Assembly (NCBI GenBank): GCA_011317545.1
Contig: WUJK01000010.1
Coordinates: 620,001 to 684,000, forward strand
Direction of reading: 5' to 3'
DNA length: 64,000 nucleotides
Source of the DNA: Coniella vitis
Lineage: Eukaryota > Ascomycota > Sordariomycetes > Diaporthales > Schizoparmaceae
The notes under the pieces: generated by a model
The model's database searches: none
The model's input: only the letters and a program-made list of their open reading frames with translations
What the model was told of the DNA's origin: nothing
Program-made: the position numbers and the translations under genes
Shown: positions 10,779 through 23,749 of the stretch, piece by piece
Numbering within the stretch: the stretch's first letter is position 1
How the letters are laid out: each line of letters begins with the position of its first letter

Positions 10779-11933
10779 ATGAGTCGTCAGCCAGCTCAAG
10801 GCGGCTCGGGCTCGGGCTCGGGCAATGGATCTGGTCGCCCTCCCAAGCCTTTCCATAACTTCAACACCCGCCCTTACTCCGGCCTCAGTCTAGAGGACGA
10901 TATGGAGTTGGATTTCGAGGGCATGAACAATGCGTATCGCTCGCAAATCGCAGCCATCACGGCGGCCTGCCAGCATAATGCTCAAATGCAAGCAGCACGT
11001 AACCAGCTCCTGAAGCAGTCTTTCGGGTCTGGTGCGGTTCCCCAGCAACTACAGCCCCCCCGCCCCAACCTTAACCCCAACCCCAGCAGCAACCATACTC
11101 GGGCTGCCGCGGGCATGTCTTCTTCGTCTTCTACTGCTGCCCCCGCTGCCCCTGCTGCTGTCCCTGCCACTGCCCCCGGCACTGCCCCCGTGCCTCTTTC
11201 TGCTCCTGCCCCTGTTCCTCGTCAAGCTCAGGCTCAGGCTCAGGCTCAGACTCAGGCTCAGACTCAGGCTCAGGCTCAGCGCGTCGGTGCTGGCAGTAAC
11301 CAGAACGTCCAAGCCAACCACTCCATTCCCAGTGGACGCGCAGCCGCAATGAACCCGAACAAGCGCCCTGCTCCGGGCACTGCGAGTATGCCTGCTGCCG
11401 CCCGTGGTCCCGCTCAGGGCAACGGCGCCACTCCAAAGAGGCAGAAGACGACCGCGCAGAACCGCGCTGGCAATACGAACAACCGCTCTCCTGCCACCAC
11501 CACCACTGCCAATCGTCCTGCTGCCACCCCCGCTGTCAGCAACAATCCCGCCGTCACCACGGTCAACAACCGTGCTGCCGCCACCGGCATGCCCACTGCT
11601 CCTGGCCAGGGCCAGGGCCAGGGCCAGGGCCAGGGCCAGCCCAACGCCAACGACACTTACCTCGGCCCCAACTACAGCGAAATCTTGCTGCGCTTGGATG
11701 CGCGTACGACCTATGTCGCCGAGAACATTGCCTTGCACCACCAACAGTTCAACATCTTCGCTGGTGAGGTCCGCAACGGTTTCGCTCGGCTGTCGGTGCT
11801 CCAGCAGATTCAGGATAAGCTAGTTGAGATTGTGCAGGCTGTCGATCGGCTCCATGACCAGGACGACGAGGCTGATGCCACTGCTGAGTCTACTAGCGCC
11901 GAGGAGAGCGACGGCAATGAAGAAGAGCCCTAG
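10779..11933 (+). CDS. Low-complexity Gln/Ala/Pro-rich protein, putative nuclear, unknown function
   Basis: A single exon of 384 residues. The start is the first in-frame ATG; the upstream TTG is not a start. The order is: a Gly/Ser N-terminus, a conserved-looking segment with PYSGLSLEDDMELDFEGM and an amphipathic helix (about 24-85), a long disordered middle, basic patches (NKRPAP and PKRQK at about 190-230) that could act as nuclear signals, and an ordered C-terminal helix pair (about 300-365) ending in an acidic tail. The middle holds two hexanucleotide expansions, one coding (Gln-Ala/Thr)n near 11226-11280 and one coding (Gly-Gln)n near 11606-11640. I do not recognise the family. The ordered N- and C-terminal helices are the parts most likely to be conserved. 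Confidence 0.75.
   Translation: MSRQPAQGGSGSGSGNGSGRPPKPFHNFNTRPYSGLSLEDDMELDFEGMNNAYRSQIAAITAACQHNAQMQAARNQLLKQSFGSGAVPQQLQPPRPNLNPNPSSNHTRAAAGMSSSSSTAAPAAPAAVPATAPGTAPVPLSAPAPVPRQAQAQAQAQTQAQTQAQAQRVGAGSNQNVQANHSIPSGRAAAMNPNKRPAPGTASMPAAARGPAQGNGATPKRQKTTAQNRAGNTNNRSPATTTTANRPAATPAVSNNPAVTTVNNRAAATGMPTAPGQGQGQGQGQGQPNANDTYLGPNYSEILLRLDARTTYVAENIALHHQQFNIFAGEVRNGFARLSVLQQIQDKLVEIVQAVDRLHDQDDEADATAESTSAEESDGNEEEP
11226..11280 (+). repeat. In-frame GCTCAG hexanucleotide repeat (poly Gln-Ala)
   Basis: About nine units of GCTCAG or ACTCAG in the low-complexity gene. The period of six keeps frame, so length changes alter only the QA/QT run. Confidence 0.85.
11606..11640 (+). repeat. In-frame GGCCAG hexanucleotide repeat (poly Gly-Gln)
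   Basis: Near-perfect GGCCAG copies in the same gene. On the other strands the same DNA gives Leu/Ala- or Trp/Pro-rich shadow frames that are not genes. Confidence 0.85.
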
Positions 11934-14186
11934 GGGCTTTCAAGGTCGAGGAAGGGTCGTCAGAACTTGACCCGGGGGCAGGAAGGGGGAGAAAGGGATT
12001 CCCGCTTGTGTTGAGATTATATGTATGTACTCGGAAGTTGGACGCAAGGGAGCATGAATGCCGTTCATCATGGCAGCCAAGCGACGGCTTGTTCGCTAGG
12101 CATCAGTGAGTGGCTTCTCGGAAGTGGACGTGGGTAGCAGGAAGGAGAAAACGACGACAAGACTCTCCATAGTACATAGCACAGCTAATGTGGGTATCGT
12201 CAACCCGTGGGACAATCAATATGCTCCTCTCCATCTTGTACTGTGTACTCTCGCATCCTCCTGTGACCTGTTTCGCCATTTTTCTTTGTCCTGCTTGAGA
12301 GAGAACTTTACACAGTATGCCAGCCCCGCTTCCAGCCTTTCAAAACGCCACGTGTCTCCAATCGTCTCTTGGATGTAACTGCTTGCTAGTATTCGGGTAT
12401 ACGATGATAAGAGGGAGGTGAAATAAGAGAATGAGCATTAAAAAAAAAAAACTTGAAAAGAGTTTGATAGTTGAGCGCAATGGCTGTTTCAAATTAAAAG
12501 AACAGTCGCTGCCCAATATCAGAATACAGTGACGCAGGGACCCCCTGGCAAGTTCGGGTGTACTAGCGGCACAAAAGTGCGCTGGAACAATCGGGTACTT
12601 GGTGCTAGGTACAGTAACGGTGGATCGGTACGGAACGGTACCTAGCTGAGTACTCTGATAAGTGACAGCAGTTGACAGCAAACGGCAAGTTCCAGGATAC
12701 TTTGGGCTCGCCCCACCTGCACTACAATGTACATTTATGTACAGACATAGTACTACTGAGTACTTCAACATAGTATGCAGTGTAGCTTGCAACATCCATT
12801 TGAGCACCTTGCATGCGACTATGGGATGCGGCCGCTCCCATTCCTCTACCCAGCGCAGCGCAGCGCAGCCCCAGCCCACCCTAAACAGGTCACTTGGCAT
12901 GGAGAGCTGCGATGGGGCTCTTGTACCCTCCAGTCCACCGTCACCTGGAGATGCCATATCCCGTCCTGCACCAAGTTGAGCAAACAAGCAAAGTTGCGGT
13001 GGCTGAGAAGAAGAAAGCGCCCCTTTGGAACCACACTGATATGTGTGTGAAGAGTGCTTCAGTGGGGGTCTTGGATATATTACAGCGCACGTGGCTCATA
13101 TTCCCGCGGTTCCCAAACCAGCTAGCCACGCTGCAACCCGCAAGCAACGGTGCCTGACGGCTAAGCGCGCACACACGCCGTCCTAGCCGCCCGCCCCGCC
13201 TGCACCGCCAAGAGGAGGGGGCCTCGAAGCCTCCCACGGGCCGCGACGCAAACGCGGCGACTCAGCCAACAGGAGCGAGAGAAAGAGCCCGGGAACACAG
13301 AGAGCGGGTTGAGGGAAAGGAAAAAGTAAAATCCAAGAGGAAGAGTGAACAAGGGAAAGGGGATCCAGACCAGCAGAGAAAGCAAAGGGGGCACAGCAAA
13401 CGAAACGAGACGGCACGAGCGAGCGCCCATCACTCTGGCAGTTCCCCCTCTTTCTCCTCTGCGCTGCGCTGCTCTGTCCTGCTCTGTCCTGCGCTGCTCT
13501 GGTTCAGTCTGCTTCTTTGCGATCTCTCCTGTCTGTTCACTTGTTGCTCTATACACTCGTCACACCCGTCTCGCCAGCTGCGTTGGCACACCCTGCGACA
13601 GCGCCACCGCAATTCGCTGCGCAAATACATTCCAAGCAGCCCTCTACATAGCACTGGGTAGCCATGCATAGCACCTAGCCGTTGCTTGGTGGTTTCGGTC
13701 AGTTCAGCCCTCCTTCCGTGCCAACCGTCGTGATCGGCAACGCCAGACAAGGACGATCCCTTGTGCGGGTCGCTTGTTGGAAGCCCATCTCGGCGCTGCT
13801 CCCACTCCCACTCCAACTCCCCCACCTCCACCCGCCCAAGCCCCACCGCCTGGCTTAGCCTGGCGTGCTCTGCGCCTGCGCCTGAGGGCCCTGAACCTGC
13901 GCCCGGCCGGGCTGACGGGGTCCCACGAGTCCCAGCACAAAGGAACAGCAACCTCCTGAAGCAGACGGGAGAGCGTTGCATCACGCCCCGTTGCACCAGC
14001 CTGGGCCGCGCGATTCCTCCTCTGCCACCGCACAGAAACAGACCCCATTCCCGAATCGGCCATGGCTGCGTCCGCTTGTGGCTGGCTGACCGATTGAGTG
14101 CCTGACCGATCACTGATTGACGAAGGGGTCCGCCTCTCGCAGAATGTTCTCCCGTTCCCCAGAGCCGCTTCGCCCTGCCTCCTCCA
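11934..14186. other. Intergenic and long leader of the MAPKKK gene
   Basis: A 2.25-kb gap. It contains a short (GCGCA)n patch near 12848-12866 and a CTGCGCTG/CTGTCCTG tandem patch near 13459-13500. Open frames up to about 280 codons on the minus strand are compositionally biased and lack domains. The last part is probably a long 5' leader with an upstream frame. Confidence 0.5.
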
Positions 14187-14194
14187 ATGAATAG
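14144..14194 (+). other. Upstream open reading frame overlapping the MAPKKK start
   Basis: An ATG at 14144 opens a 16-codon frame that ends with TAG at 14192-14194, so it runs past the MAPKKK start codon at 14187 in another frame and overlaps it by 8 bases. A ribosome that translates it cannot simply reinitiate downstream, so it would be expected to lower MAPKKK output. Whether it lies in the transcript is unknown. Confidence 0.55.
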
Positions 14195-17100
14195 GAGTAT
14201 CTCGCGCCAGCGCTCCGCTTCCTCGCTGTCTACGAGAGGTGCCGATCGCGACCGAGAACACAGCACCAGCGGCCTGCTGAGTCCTTACAACAGCAGGTCG
14301 CCTCTAGCCGGCCTGCCGCACTCCCCGCTCGCCATCGATGCCGCGGCCTCCCAGCTCACCCGGCCCAAATTTCTCGACCGCCGAGGCACCGACGACGTCG
14401 CAAACCTCAGCGGCATCGTCCTGAACGACGTCCCTACCATTGGCTCGGCCAATCCGTCGCTCCTCTCCCCCCACCACGCCGACTCGCCGTATCCCTCCTT
14501 GAGCAACAACGCCCCCGCCGCCGTTGCCCCAGCCTCGTCCTTGTCACCAAGCCACCCTCACCTGCTTTCTGTCGCTACCGCCGCCGGTGGCTCGCGCAGG
14601 AGAGCAAATACTGCCAGCGGACCGCTGTCACCCGTCTCGGCCGGTGGCTCTCCCCTCGAGTCCAATTCTTTGGCGCGTGCGCTCGCCGTTCCCTACCAGT
14701 TGCGCCCCGGCACAGGCCTACCGACACCTTCCTCTACAGGGCTCCCAGGCGTCTCGAACCCTCCGCCGCCGCCGCCGCCGCCTTCTTCTTCTTCTTCTTA
14801 TTCGTCTTCGAAACCGCACACAGCGAGTCCCGCTCCTGCCTCGCCTCCTACGTCCACCTTCCAGAGCGTCCAGTCTACACCGACCTCGACACCGACCGCT
14901 AACCCAAGCATGTATGGACAAAGAGCTGGGACGGACCCTCCGCGGCCGTTCCAGGTGCCGCCGCCACCCCCCATGTCACCACCTTCTGCGCTGGGCGGTC
15001 CAACACTGAACGGCATCGTGCCCATCCCGCCTCCGCCTCCGCGCTACCCCAGCGCTCCCGCTGGCGCTCTGTCTTTACCGGGCCCTCCGCATGCCACGAG
15101 CCTCCCACCTCCTCCAGGCCCGCCGCCTGGTAGCACAACGCCATGGCAAGGTGCCTGGAACCCGACGTATACGGCGTACATACCCCCGCCCCCGCCACCC
15201 ACACAGCAGACGTTGCGCCCGTACAACCCTCAGCCGTACAAGACTGTCACCGGCCAGCCGATTTCTATCCCTCCGCCCCCGCCACCGAGCGAGCAGATGT
15301 CGGCTACCTACATACCAGGAGGTGACACATATGGTGAAGGTGTGGGAATCCCCGGTTTCGAGGCTTCCTTGTCGTGGGATCCCACAGGCCTGTCACCAGG
15401 TCCCTGGTCCACGCAACAGAGCAGTGTTGGCAGCCTAGGAACGGCAAATAGCAGCAGCGATACGGCCAATACCACACCAATCAATTCATATGCCACTCCG
15501 GCACACAACAGGGTCAATTCGACGACTTCGAACGCGACAACTACTGCCTCGTCGGGAGTGAGCAACGAGCTCGCTGCCCAATGGCCACTGGAGCGAGTCT
15601 TGTCTTGGCTGCAAGCAAATAACTTTAGCAAGGATTGGATCTCGACGTTCCGCGCGCTGGATCTACATGGCTCTAGGTTTCTCGAATTGGGGAGCACGCA
15701 TGGTGGACGCGGCAATTTTGGCATGATGCACCAGCAGGTCTACCCGCGTCTGGCAATTGAGTGCACAAACAGTGGCAACCGCTGGGAACAGCCGCGCGAA
15801 CGGGAGGAAGGAAAGAGGATGCGCCGCCTAGTACGCAGTATTTGCAGGGGCGAGCCTGCAGGGGCGTCACAGCCGTCGACAACTCATGTGCACAGGGAAT
15901 CCACCGGCAACGCTTCCTTGGTGGTCCCAACCAGTGCAGGTCCAGACAATGGATCTCCTGATACTCCAAACAAGGGCCCAGTCACAGGTTTCCAAATGGG
16001 CAGTAGGTGGTCTTTCTTCCTTTTTTTTTTTTTTTTTTCCATTTGTGTAATTGCATCGTCGAGTGCTTCTCGTCCTTTTTCTTGGGTGGGAATACTGTGC
16101 TGAATAGTTCGTGTTCACTCTACTACAGATCCAGGCGGAAATCACGTGCCTCGCATACATGACGATGAAGGCTCCCGCCGCCACAGCCCGGTCGACACAA
16201 AAGCGGACGCAGGAGCGACTAACAAGAATCTAGCTAATGGTACTGGAAGCAACCGTACTTATAGTCCCACTGGCAGTCCAGCAGCTGGACTCTTCCCTTC
16301 TGCCACTGCGCCACAGAATGCCGCCAGCTCGCCTACCAGTCGCTTCAACCCTCATCATCGCAATAGAAATAGCACCGAGAGCATTTCGTCCAATGCCGCC
16401 ATTTATGGCTCAGGCCTTCCCGACAACGCGAGCCAGATACTGCGCGACATGAGGGACGTCCGAAGGTTCGGTCACGAAGGAGGGAGCAGGCCGAGTCCAC
16501 TCGCTGGAGGGGAAAGTGCATCCCCAGGAGACCGATCAGCTGGAGCCAACGAGCCACCAGGGTCCGCCAAGGAGCCTAGCAAATCTTTCCTCTCGATACT
16601 GAATATCCGGAGGAAGAAAGCCCACAACGATCCAGATTCGCCCACTAGCCCCATGCACATGAAGCACTCCTCAATTGACAGCGGACACAGCCATAGCGAG
16701 CTGATAGTAGGCTCTGCCGGCTCAGCAACACACGATCAGCACCGCGTTGAGAAGCGGTCGAGGCGCATCACGACAGGCCGAGTCTTCATTCTTGCCACCC
16801 TGGATCATTGGAATTACAGAATGGTGGACGTCTCTGACATTACGAGTGCTTATGAGCTACGCCAATCTATATGCACAAATCTAGGGTTGCCCGATTGCGA
16901 GGGGGCGTCGGTGTACATTACCGAGCTAGGAAAGTTTGACCACGACCAGGCGCTGGATGATGACCAACTCATGACGAATAAGCAACTGCGCGCGGATGCT
17001 GCTGGCTCGTTGAAGGTGCTTGTTCAACCGGGAAGCATGGCAGGTGTGCATATGAACATCGGTCAGCCGGCATCCGCGCTTTCTCCCAACGCTGGAGCCG

Positions 17101-20100
17101 GTGCAAGAATGGACGAGGATACCTACCGGCGCTTAACCAATGGTCAGCGCCGGAGATCGAGCTCGTCTCCGCCGACATCCAGACAGAATACTATCAGTGG
17201 CGAGCATGGCAAGAAGAGCGATGAGGCCCAAGACAAGAATGGCGACGACAAGGACGGCAGCAGCCTGGCAGAACGAGGCGAAGCCTACCGAGCCGAAGTG
17301 GCCCGAAAACAACAAGAATATCTTGCCAAGCGCCAGAAGGCCAAGGATGGAGCATTCTCCACCAACGAAGGCAGCACGAGTCCCCACGGTGCCAGCATTG
17401 TGGGCCGTAGTATCGACTTTAACCAGCCACGAAACTCGCCCTTTGAGGACAAGAAACACTTTGACGGCGCATTCGCACCCCGAAGAACAGCACCCTCTGC
17501 GCCGCTTGATCCATCCGCGACTCTGATCAAGGCCAATTCGCTTTCCAAGCGTGGCTCTCAACAGAGATATAGCGGTGGTAGTATGGAAGGCTATCCAAGT
17601 AGTAGGCGACCTGGAAGCGGACTTTCTGAAAGCCCCAAGCAACTCTCGCAAGCATCGAGGAAGCCGACGAACGAGCGCCAAGCACTGGGCGGTATTGGAT
17701 CTGCGCTGGTGGGTATTGGTCGCAATATGGGAGGTGTAGGGCACCCTGGGAGCGCTGGGCGAAGATCGGTGTCACCTGCTAAAGCACCTGAGAATGGTGC
17801 TGATTCTGCAAACAGCGATAGAGGTAAGTCCAATTCTGCTCAACACGATGACACAGGCTTGGATTTGAGAGGGTGCTTGATGGAACTGTCGCGGGGGTCA
17901 TCAAGGTTCCACCACGAGCACACGGAGGCTGATTTTTGCTTTATTAGGAGAAACAAAATCTCGATCGTCTGGCCGCGCCAGCCCAGAAATCACTCGTGTC
18001 TCTGACAAGCCGCCTCAATTACCCAAGGTTGTCGTCAAGCCCAGGATTTTTGACGGAGACTCATCGTCAGATGAGGACGACGATTCCGACGACGGCTTGT
18101 TTGCCAAACCTCTTGCTGGGCGCCCCAGCACAACAAAGACCAAGGATTCAGCAAAGAGTAGCACCTCAGCTATCCAAGAGGAGTCTAGTAACCGCAGCAC
18201 CTTCTACGACGACGACAGCGATAATGATGATGATGCAGTGACGGATCTAGTCAAGAAGCCTAGCCTGACAGTCAACACGTCTCGTGCCAGAAAGGGCTTG
18301 TCGGTTACATTTGGCTCCACGCCGTCTGGAAGCAGAACACCAGATGATGACCAGTCCTCCAAGAGCTCATCACGAAGAACTCCAAACACACCACGCTCGG
18401 AAAGCTGGGACTCGACTGAAAACGACGTGAAACTGAGCAGACGCAAGAGCTTTATGGAGAAGGACACGTCTATCTGGGCCAATCGTCCTCCAACTGAGGC
18501 GCTGATCAACAACCTCGAGGATTTCTTCCCCAACCTCGATGTCGACCAGCCTGTCTTGGACGAAGCCGAAGGGATGCTGGGTGATCTTCCGCCAAGTCCC
18601 ATTGCTGAAGAACCCCAGGAAGAGTCACAAAATGACCAGAAGCCAATGGCATCTTCTCGAATCAGCAAAATATACAATGACACGGACACACTTGGTAGCG
18701 ACGAATCGACACTCAAGGCACTGGAAAGGCCGCAATCCATGATGAGCGTTGCCACAAGGAGCGCAGCCCGCCGCTCACAAGGACTTGGCAGGATGAAATC
18801 CATTCGAGAAGTGGCGCACAAGCGTTATACACAGGGCTACGCCTCAAATCGCAACTCTAACGTACCTCCCATGCCAGCAGACGCAGCCACGAAGGCCGCA
18901 GCCAACAGCTCTGAAGCTACTAACAATAACAATCTAGTCAACAACAACAGCAGCGGCAGCGGCAGTGGCAACAACACGAACCTCATGCGGCGCAAATCGA
19001 CCAAGATGTTCAATGCCAACATTGTGCAAATTCGCCCAGAGCGCGGATCTACCATTTTGCCCCAAATACCACAGGACCACCTGACTAGCTTGCCGCATAA
19101 CGCCAACAACCAAATCCCTAAGCGACAAACAACCTTCCGATGGTTCAAGGGCCAGTTGATCGGCAAGGGTACCTACGGACGAGTCTACCTCGGTATGAAC
19201 GCCACGACTGGTGAGTTTTTGGCCGTCAAAGAGGTCGAGGTGAACCCCAAGGCGGCAGCAGGAGACAAGAACAAGATGAAGGAGCTGGTGGCTGCGCTGG
19301 ACCAAGAAATCGACACGATGCAGCACCTGGACCACGTAAACATTGTGCAGTACCTCGGCTGCGAGCGCAAGGAAACCAGCATTTCCATCTTTCTCGAGTA
19401 TATTCCTGGTGGCAGCATTGGCTCGTGCTTGCGCAAGCACGGCAAATTTGAAGAGAGTGTTGTGGCCAGCTTGACGCAGCAGACACTCTCTGGCTTGGCG
19501 TACTTGCACCGTGAGGGCATTCTGCATCGCGACTTGAAAGCCGACAATATCCTGCTCGATGTAGACGGCACGGCCAAGATTTCTGACTTTGGCATTAGCA
19601 AGAAGACGGACAACATTTATGGCAACGACAAGACGAACAGCATGCAAGGATCCGTGTTTTGGATGGCTCCCGAAGTAATTCGATCTCAAGGGGAAGGATA
19701 TTCGGCCAAGGTGGATATCTGGTCCTTGGGATGTGTGGTCCTAGAAATGTTTGCAGGACGAAGGCCATGGAGTAAGGACGAGGCGGTGGGTGCCATCTAC
19801 AAGATTGCCAATGGAGAGACCCCGCCTATCCCCGAGGAGGTCAGCGCTGCGGTCAGTCCTGTTGCGTTGGCGTTTATGTGGGATTGTTTTACTGTGTGAG
19901 TTGCATGCTCTTGAGCGTCCTTTTCTTCAAGGCGTCGTAACCGGATGTTGAATGATTTGTCTTGAAGCAATGTGCTAACACATGCTTTCTCTTGCATAGA
20001 AACCCAGAAGAACGCCCGACTGCTACCAAGCTGCTGGCAGAACACCCGTTCTGTGTTTTCCGGGATGACTACGATTTCCACCAGACCGAATTATTCGCCA

Positions 20101-20132
20101 AGTTCCAGGGGACTTGGACTACGAATCACTGA
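14187..20132 (+). CDS. BCK1: MAPKKK of the cell-wall-integrity pathway (BCK1/MIK-1 type)
   Basis: Four exons, 14187-16002, 16129-17823, 17948-19895 and 20000-20132, give 1863 residues. The kinase acts below PKC and phosphorylates the MKK1/2-type MAPKK. The N-terminal 450 residues are disordered and Pro-rich with poly-Pro runs. A SAM-like helical segment follows at about 466-510, and a ubiquitin-like/RA-type segment at about 818-910. A long Ser-rich acidic linker precedes the C-terminal kinase domain (about 1567-1850). The kinase has the Gly loop GKGTYG, the VAIK-like Lys in FLAVKEVE, catalytic HRDLKADN, DFGISKK, and APE in WMAPEV. The last exon supplies NPEERPTA of subdomain XI. Intron 1 has a T-run of about 18 ahead of its acceptor. 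The length is longer than yeast Bck1 (about 1480) and normal for filamentous fungi. Confidence 0.95.
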
Positions 20133-21030
20133 AATATCGTTGTGTAGGTGGTGGTTTGTGGAAGGTGCAGCAGCTTGCACACGTGATTTTGGAGACCAGA
20201 CGTGGATCAAGGGGATGCTGCTTTTGGGTGTCTTTCTATATGCCCAGCAGGGTTTTCCACTGGTGGAAAACTGTTTCGCTTCCAAAGATGTTTGTCTGTT
20301 TCGAGAAAATGTCTTGGAGGCTGCTTGCTTTCTTCCAACCCTTTTTTTTTTTTTTCCCAACCTACTTCTTTACATTAAACCTTGTCTGTTTTTGTGTTTC
20401 TTTTTTTATTTGGTTCTCTTTTTTTTTCTTTTTGGGAATGATGGATGCTCAAGGCATTGATGAAAGCATTGCAAAGCGCGTTCTGGGGAATGAATATTTG
20501 GCTGGGGCCTATCTCTATTCTTGGTTGTCTTTTTTGTGGAGAAAGAGATACTTGTGTATCTGCAAGGGGGAAAGGGGGGTGTTCATATATATATATGCGT
20601 ATATGTTCGTGTGTGTGCGAAAGTAGGAATCAATAAATATCCAATATCATTTGTGTGGATGTTACTTCAAACGGACATGTCAATACATAGTATGTTGCTG
20701 TGTGTTAGTGCATGCATGAGAGGAGGGTGTGAGGCTGCATGGAGTGGTTTGTACTCCAAGTCCAACTGCAAAATGATAGTGCGCTGCTGGCTAAAGTTCT
20801 AAATGGGGTTTAGCGCGCGCCATCAGCGGAATGTACGTGGAAGGAGGTTGGGAGGGAAGGAGCGTCCTACTCCAGCCCATGAGGCATCTCGACCGCCACC
20901 TTGAAAACTGGAAACTCCTGAATCATTCAACATATTTTAACCCATCGCCTCGCCTTCGCCAGCCGCCGTGCTTTGCCTTTACCCCATCAACGCATGCTCT
21001 CCTACATTGGTGAGACGTATCAGTATCATA
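20133..21030. other. Intergenic, T-rich 3' flank of the MAPKKK
   Basis: T-runs at about 20341-20356 and 20400-20430 follow the MAPKKK stop. One TACATAGTA copy lies at 20684-20692. No gene seen. Confidence 0.5.
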
Positions 21031-22087
21031 ATGTCAACGCCACAAGTCAAAGTGTGTATTCTGATGGCGGATTATGGCCACGAGCCTACAGGTACGCCGG
21101 CAACCTAATCTTCCCTTTCTTTCTTCTCTGCTCTCTCTCTCTCCCTCTCTCGATTTTCGTCAAACCTGCGATTTAACAAACACTTCAATCAGAAGCTGCG
21201 GTGCCATACACAGCCTTTAAAAATGCGGGTTTTGATGTATCTTTTGCCACGGAGAAGGGAGGCGTCGCACCAGCTTGTGATAAGTTGCTTCTTGAGGGAC
21301 TTACGCAAAAGTTGCTTGTACGCTGTAATCCGCTCAGGAATCCGATCATAGTGTGGTTCAATCAACAAATTAACAAGTGTACAGGGCGCCAGCAGAGCAG
21401 TCATTACCCAATACAATACCATGGTTGCCTCCCCCGAACACCAAAAGCCACTCGCATGGTCTAGTCCTACATTCGATTTGACGAGCTTCGATCTGGTGTA
21501 TATCCCCGGAGGCCACGATAAAGCAGTGCGGCAAATCATTGACTCTGCCAGTTTACATCGACACTTGGGCAAGTTTTTCCCGCTCACCAGCAAACAACAC
21601 CAACAACAAGAAGCCTCTCAGCCCAGTCCCAAACCCAAGGTGATAGCCGCCATCTGCCACGGGCCCCTCGTCCTCGCCAACTCTACCAATCCAGACACGG
21701 GCAAGTCTGTTTTATACGACTGCGAGACGACCGCGCTTCCTTCGGGGTTTGAAAGGGTTGCCTATTGGGGTACGAGGCTCTGGCTCGGGGATTACTACAA
21801 GACCTATGGAAGCGGGTCTGAAGATGTCGAGGTGTCGGTCAAGAAGGCCTTGTGCGACAAGAACCAATTCAAAACCAGTTTGTTGCCTTTACCGTGAGTT
21901 TTAGATTTTATTTTTTTTTCCCTTTGTGTCAGTCTAGCCTGTTTGTCTGCACTTTGACGGTCATGCTGACGTTAACTATAGCTTTGTGGTGGAGGACGAC
22001 ACATACAATTACATTAGCGCTCGTTTTCCAGGAGACGTTGACTTGTTCTCGCAAAAGGTTGTCAGTCTAGTGCAGAGCATGCATTAG
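21031..22087 (+). CDS. DJ-1/PfpI (class I glutamine amidotransferase-like) family protein
   Basis: Four exons, 21031-21091, 21193-21317, 21385-21893 and 21982-22087, give 266 residues. The family includes DJ-1 chaperone/deglycase proteins and ThiJ/PfpI peptidase-like proteins. The N-terminal strand VCILMADYGHEPTE, the FLPGGHD-like VYIPGGHDKAVRQ turn and the nucleophile elbow AAICHGPLVLA with its Cys are all visible, as is the YYKTYGSGSE segment typical of the fungal branch. The C-terminal block FVVEDDTYNYISARFPGD is carried by the last exon. Exon 3 begins at the ACAG acceptor at 21384, which gives LLGASRAV in phase 0. Donors at 21092 and 21318 are both GTACGC, a weaker type. The gene is convergent with the membrane-protein gene 114 bases away. 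Substrate unknown. Confidence 0.88.
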
Positions 22088-22201
22088 ATTGAGTGGCTCG
22101 TGCAGACACCAGTGGCTCAATCGAAAAACAAACGCTTCATTGATTTGAAAATACATCTATGGCTCTATCACAACAGGGTATCCAGACTATCAGTGCTGGC
22201 A

Positions 22202-23716
22202 TCAAGGCCGAGCATACGCGCTGCCCCACGTTCCCCTCACACCCACGCCTGGTGATGGCGACTTTGGTGGTGGGGTAACCATAAAAGCAATTTGCTCGCT
22301 CTTTGGTCTCCCTGGCCTGAGCAGCTCAGGGTGTGATAGGTCTCCTGTCGTTGACTCGCCTAGCAGTGCTCTGCTGGCTTCATCCACGTTTCGCCTTCTA
22401 TCCGCCTCCTCGAGCTCATCTTCGGCGTTCTCCGACACAATGCCCAGAGTACCCCTTTCACTCCCGTCGCTTGGTGCACGACCCAACGAGTCTCTCACAT
22501 TCCTTGCACTAGTTACCTTGCCACCGCCGACAGCGATGCCAGCCGGCTGGCCAGTAATCATGATACTGTCCTGGCTCGACGACCTGCTGTGCATCCAGCC
22601 GAATTCAACACCGAGAGCGTCATCGATATCGCTCTTGAGATTCAAGGACAAACGGTACGCAGCTGCTGAGTCGGATCTGCTGAGCGACGCGGGGGGAGAC
22701 GAGACGGGTGAGTTGAGGTCGCCAGATGGAGGAGTCCACTGCCTCGAATTGATGCTCAGTCGTTGGCTCATTCGCTGCTTTTGCTTGTTCGATGCGGCAT
22801 ATGAATCGAACGACGCGTCACGAGCGTGGTTGTGAGAGGTACGACGGTTGATGCCGGAGCCGGTAGCCGAGACGTACGAGGCAGATCGCTGCGGCAGGGT
22901 GGGTTCGCCCTCAGACGACGGAGTGTGACCGGCTACGGGATCGTACGCGGTGTCGATTTCCATGAGCCCCGTGGCGGATTCGACTGGGTTGGCGTCGGCA
23001 TTCATGCTAAAAGTCTTCTTGCCCCCGAGGTTGGTAAAGGAAGAATCTCGCGGACGGGCGCTCTGCTCGGCAACTGTGGGAGTGGGTTCGCCCGGTGACG
23101 GTGCCATCACGCCGCTCTGGTTGTTATTGGCGAGAATCTCAACGCTGTTGCCCATCTCCAGCTCCGGGTCCCAGTCGAGGTCCTCGGAGAGTACGCGAGC
23201 ATGGCCCTTGTAAGCTCGTGGCTTCATGTCGCCCTTGAGGCCATAGGAGTTGGTGCCAGGAAGATGGTAATCATCGTATTGCGCGACCTGCTTCCACTTC
23301 CACGTCGCATAAGAGCCCACAACGAGAAGACATACACTATGGTTTCGGGGGTCAGATGAACTGTTGCCAAAGAAGAGGGGGGGAAAAAAAAAGGGGGGGG
23401 GGAGAAAGGGCAGAGCTGTTGCCGCAATCAGTATACTTACACCAATAAGCCATGGATGACAAACATGCCATCCGACCATCCGGTAAGCGACGATCCGCTC
23501 ACCATGCCATCCATGATCATGGAGAGGATGACTCCAAACAGCTTGACTACATTGGATACCAACATAATCTTTGGCGTCAAGGCCTCGGTCATGGTGAGAA
23601 AGATCTCATAGGCGGTGCACAAAATGGAAATGACACTGATGCCCATAATGATACATTCCCATCTGTTGCGAACTTGTCAGAAACGGTTTCTTGGAGGGGG
23701 CGTGCCAAACAATGCC

Positions 23717-23749
<33 letters not shown>

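Noticed and set aside
13430..14266. 278-codon minus-strand frame overlapping the MAPKKK start
   Set aside because: It is antisense to the MAPKKK leader and first codons and has biased Arg/Ser/Gly composition without any motif.
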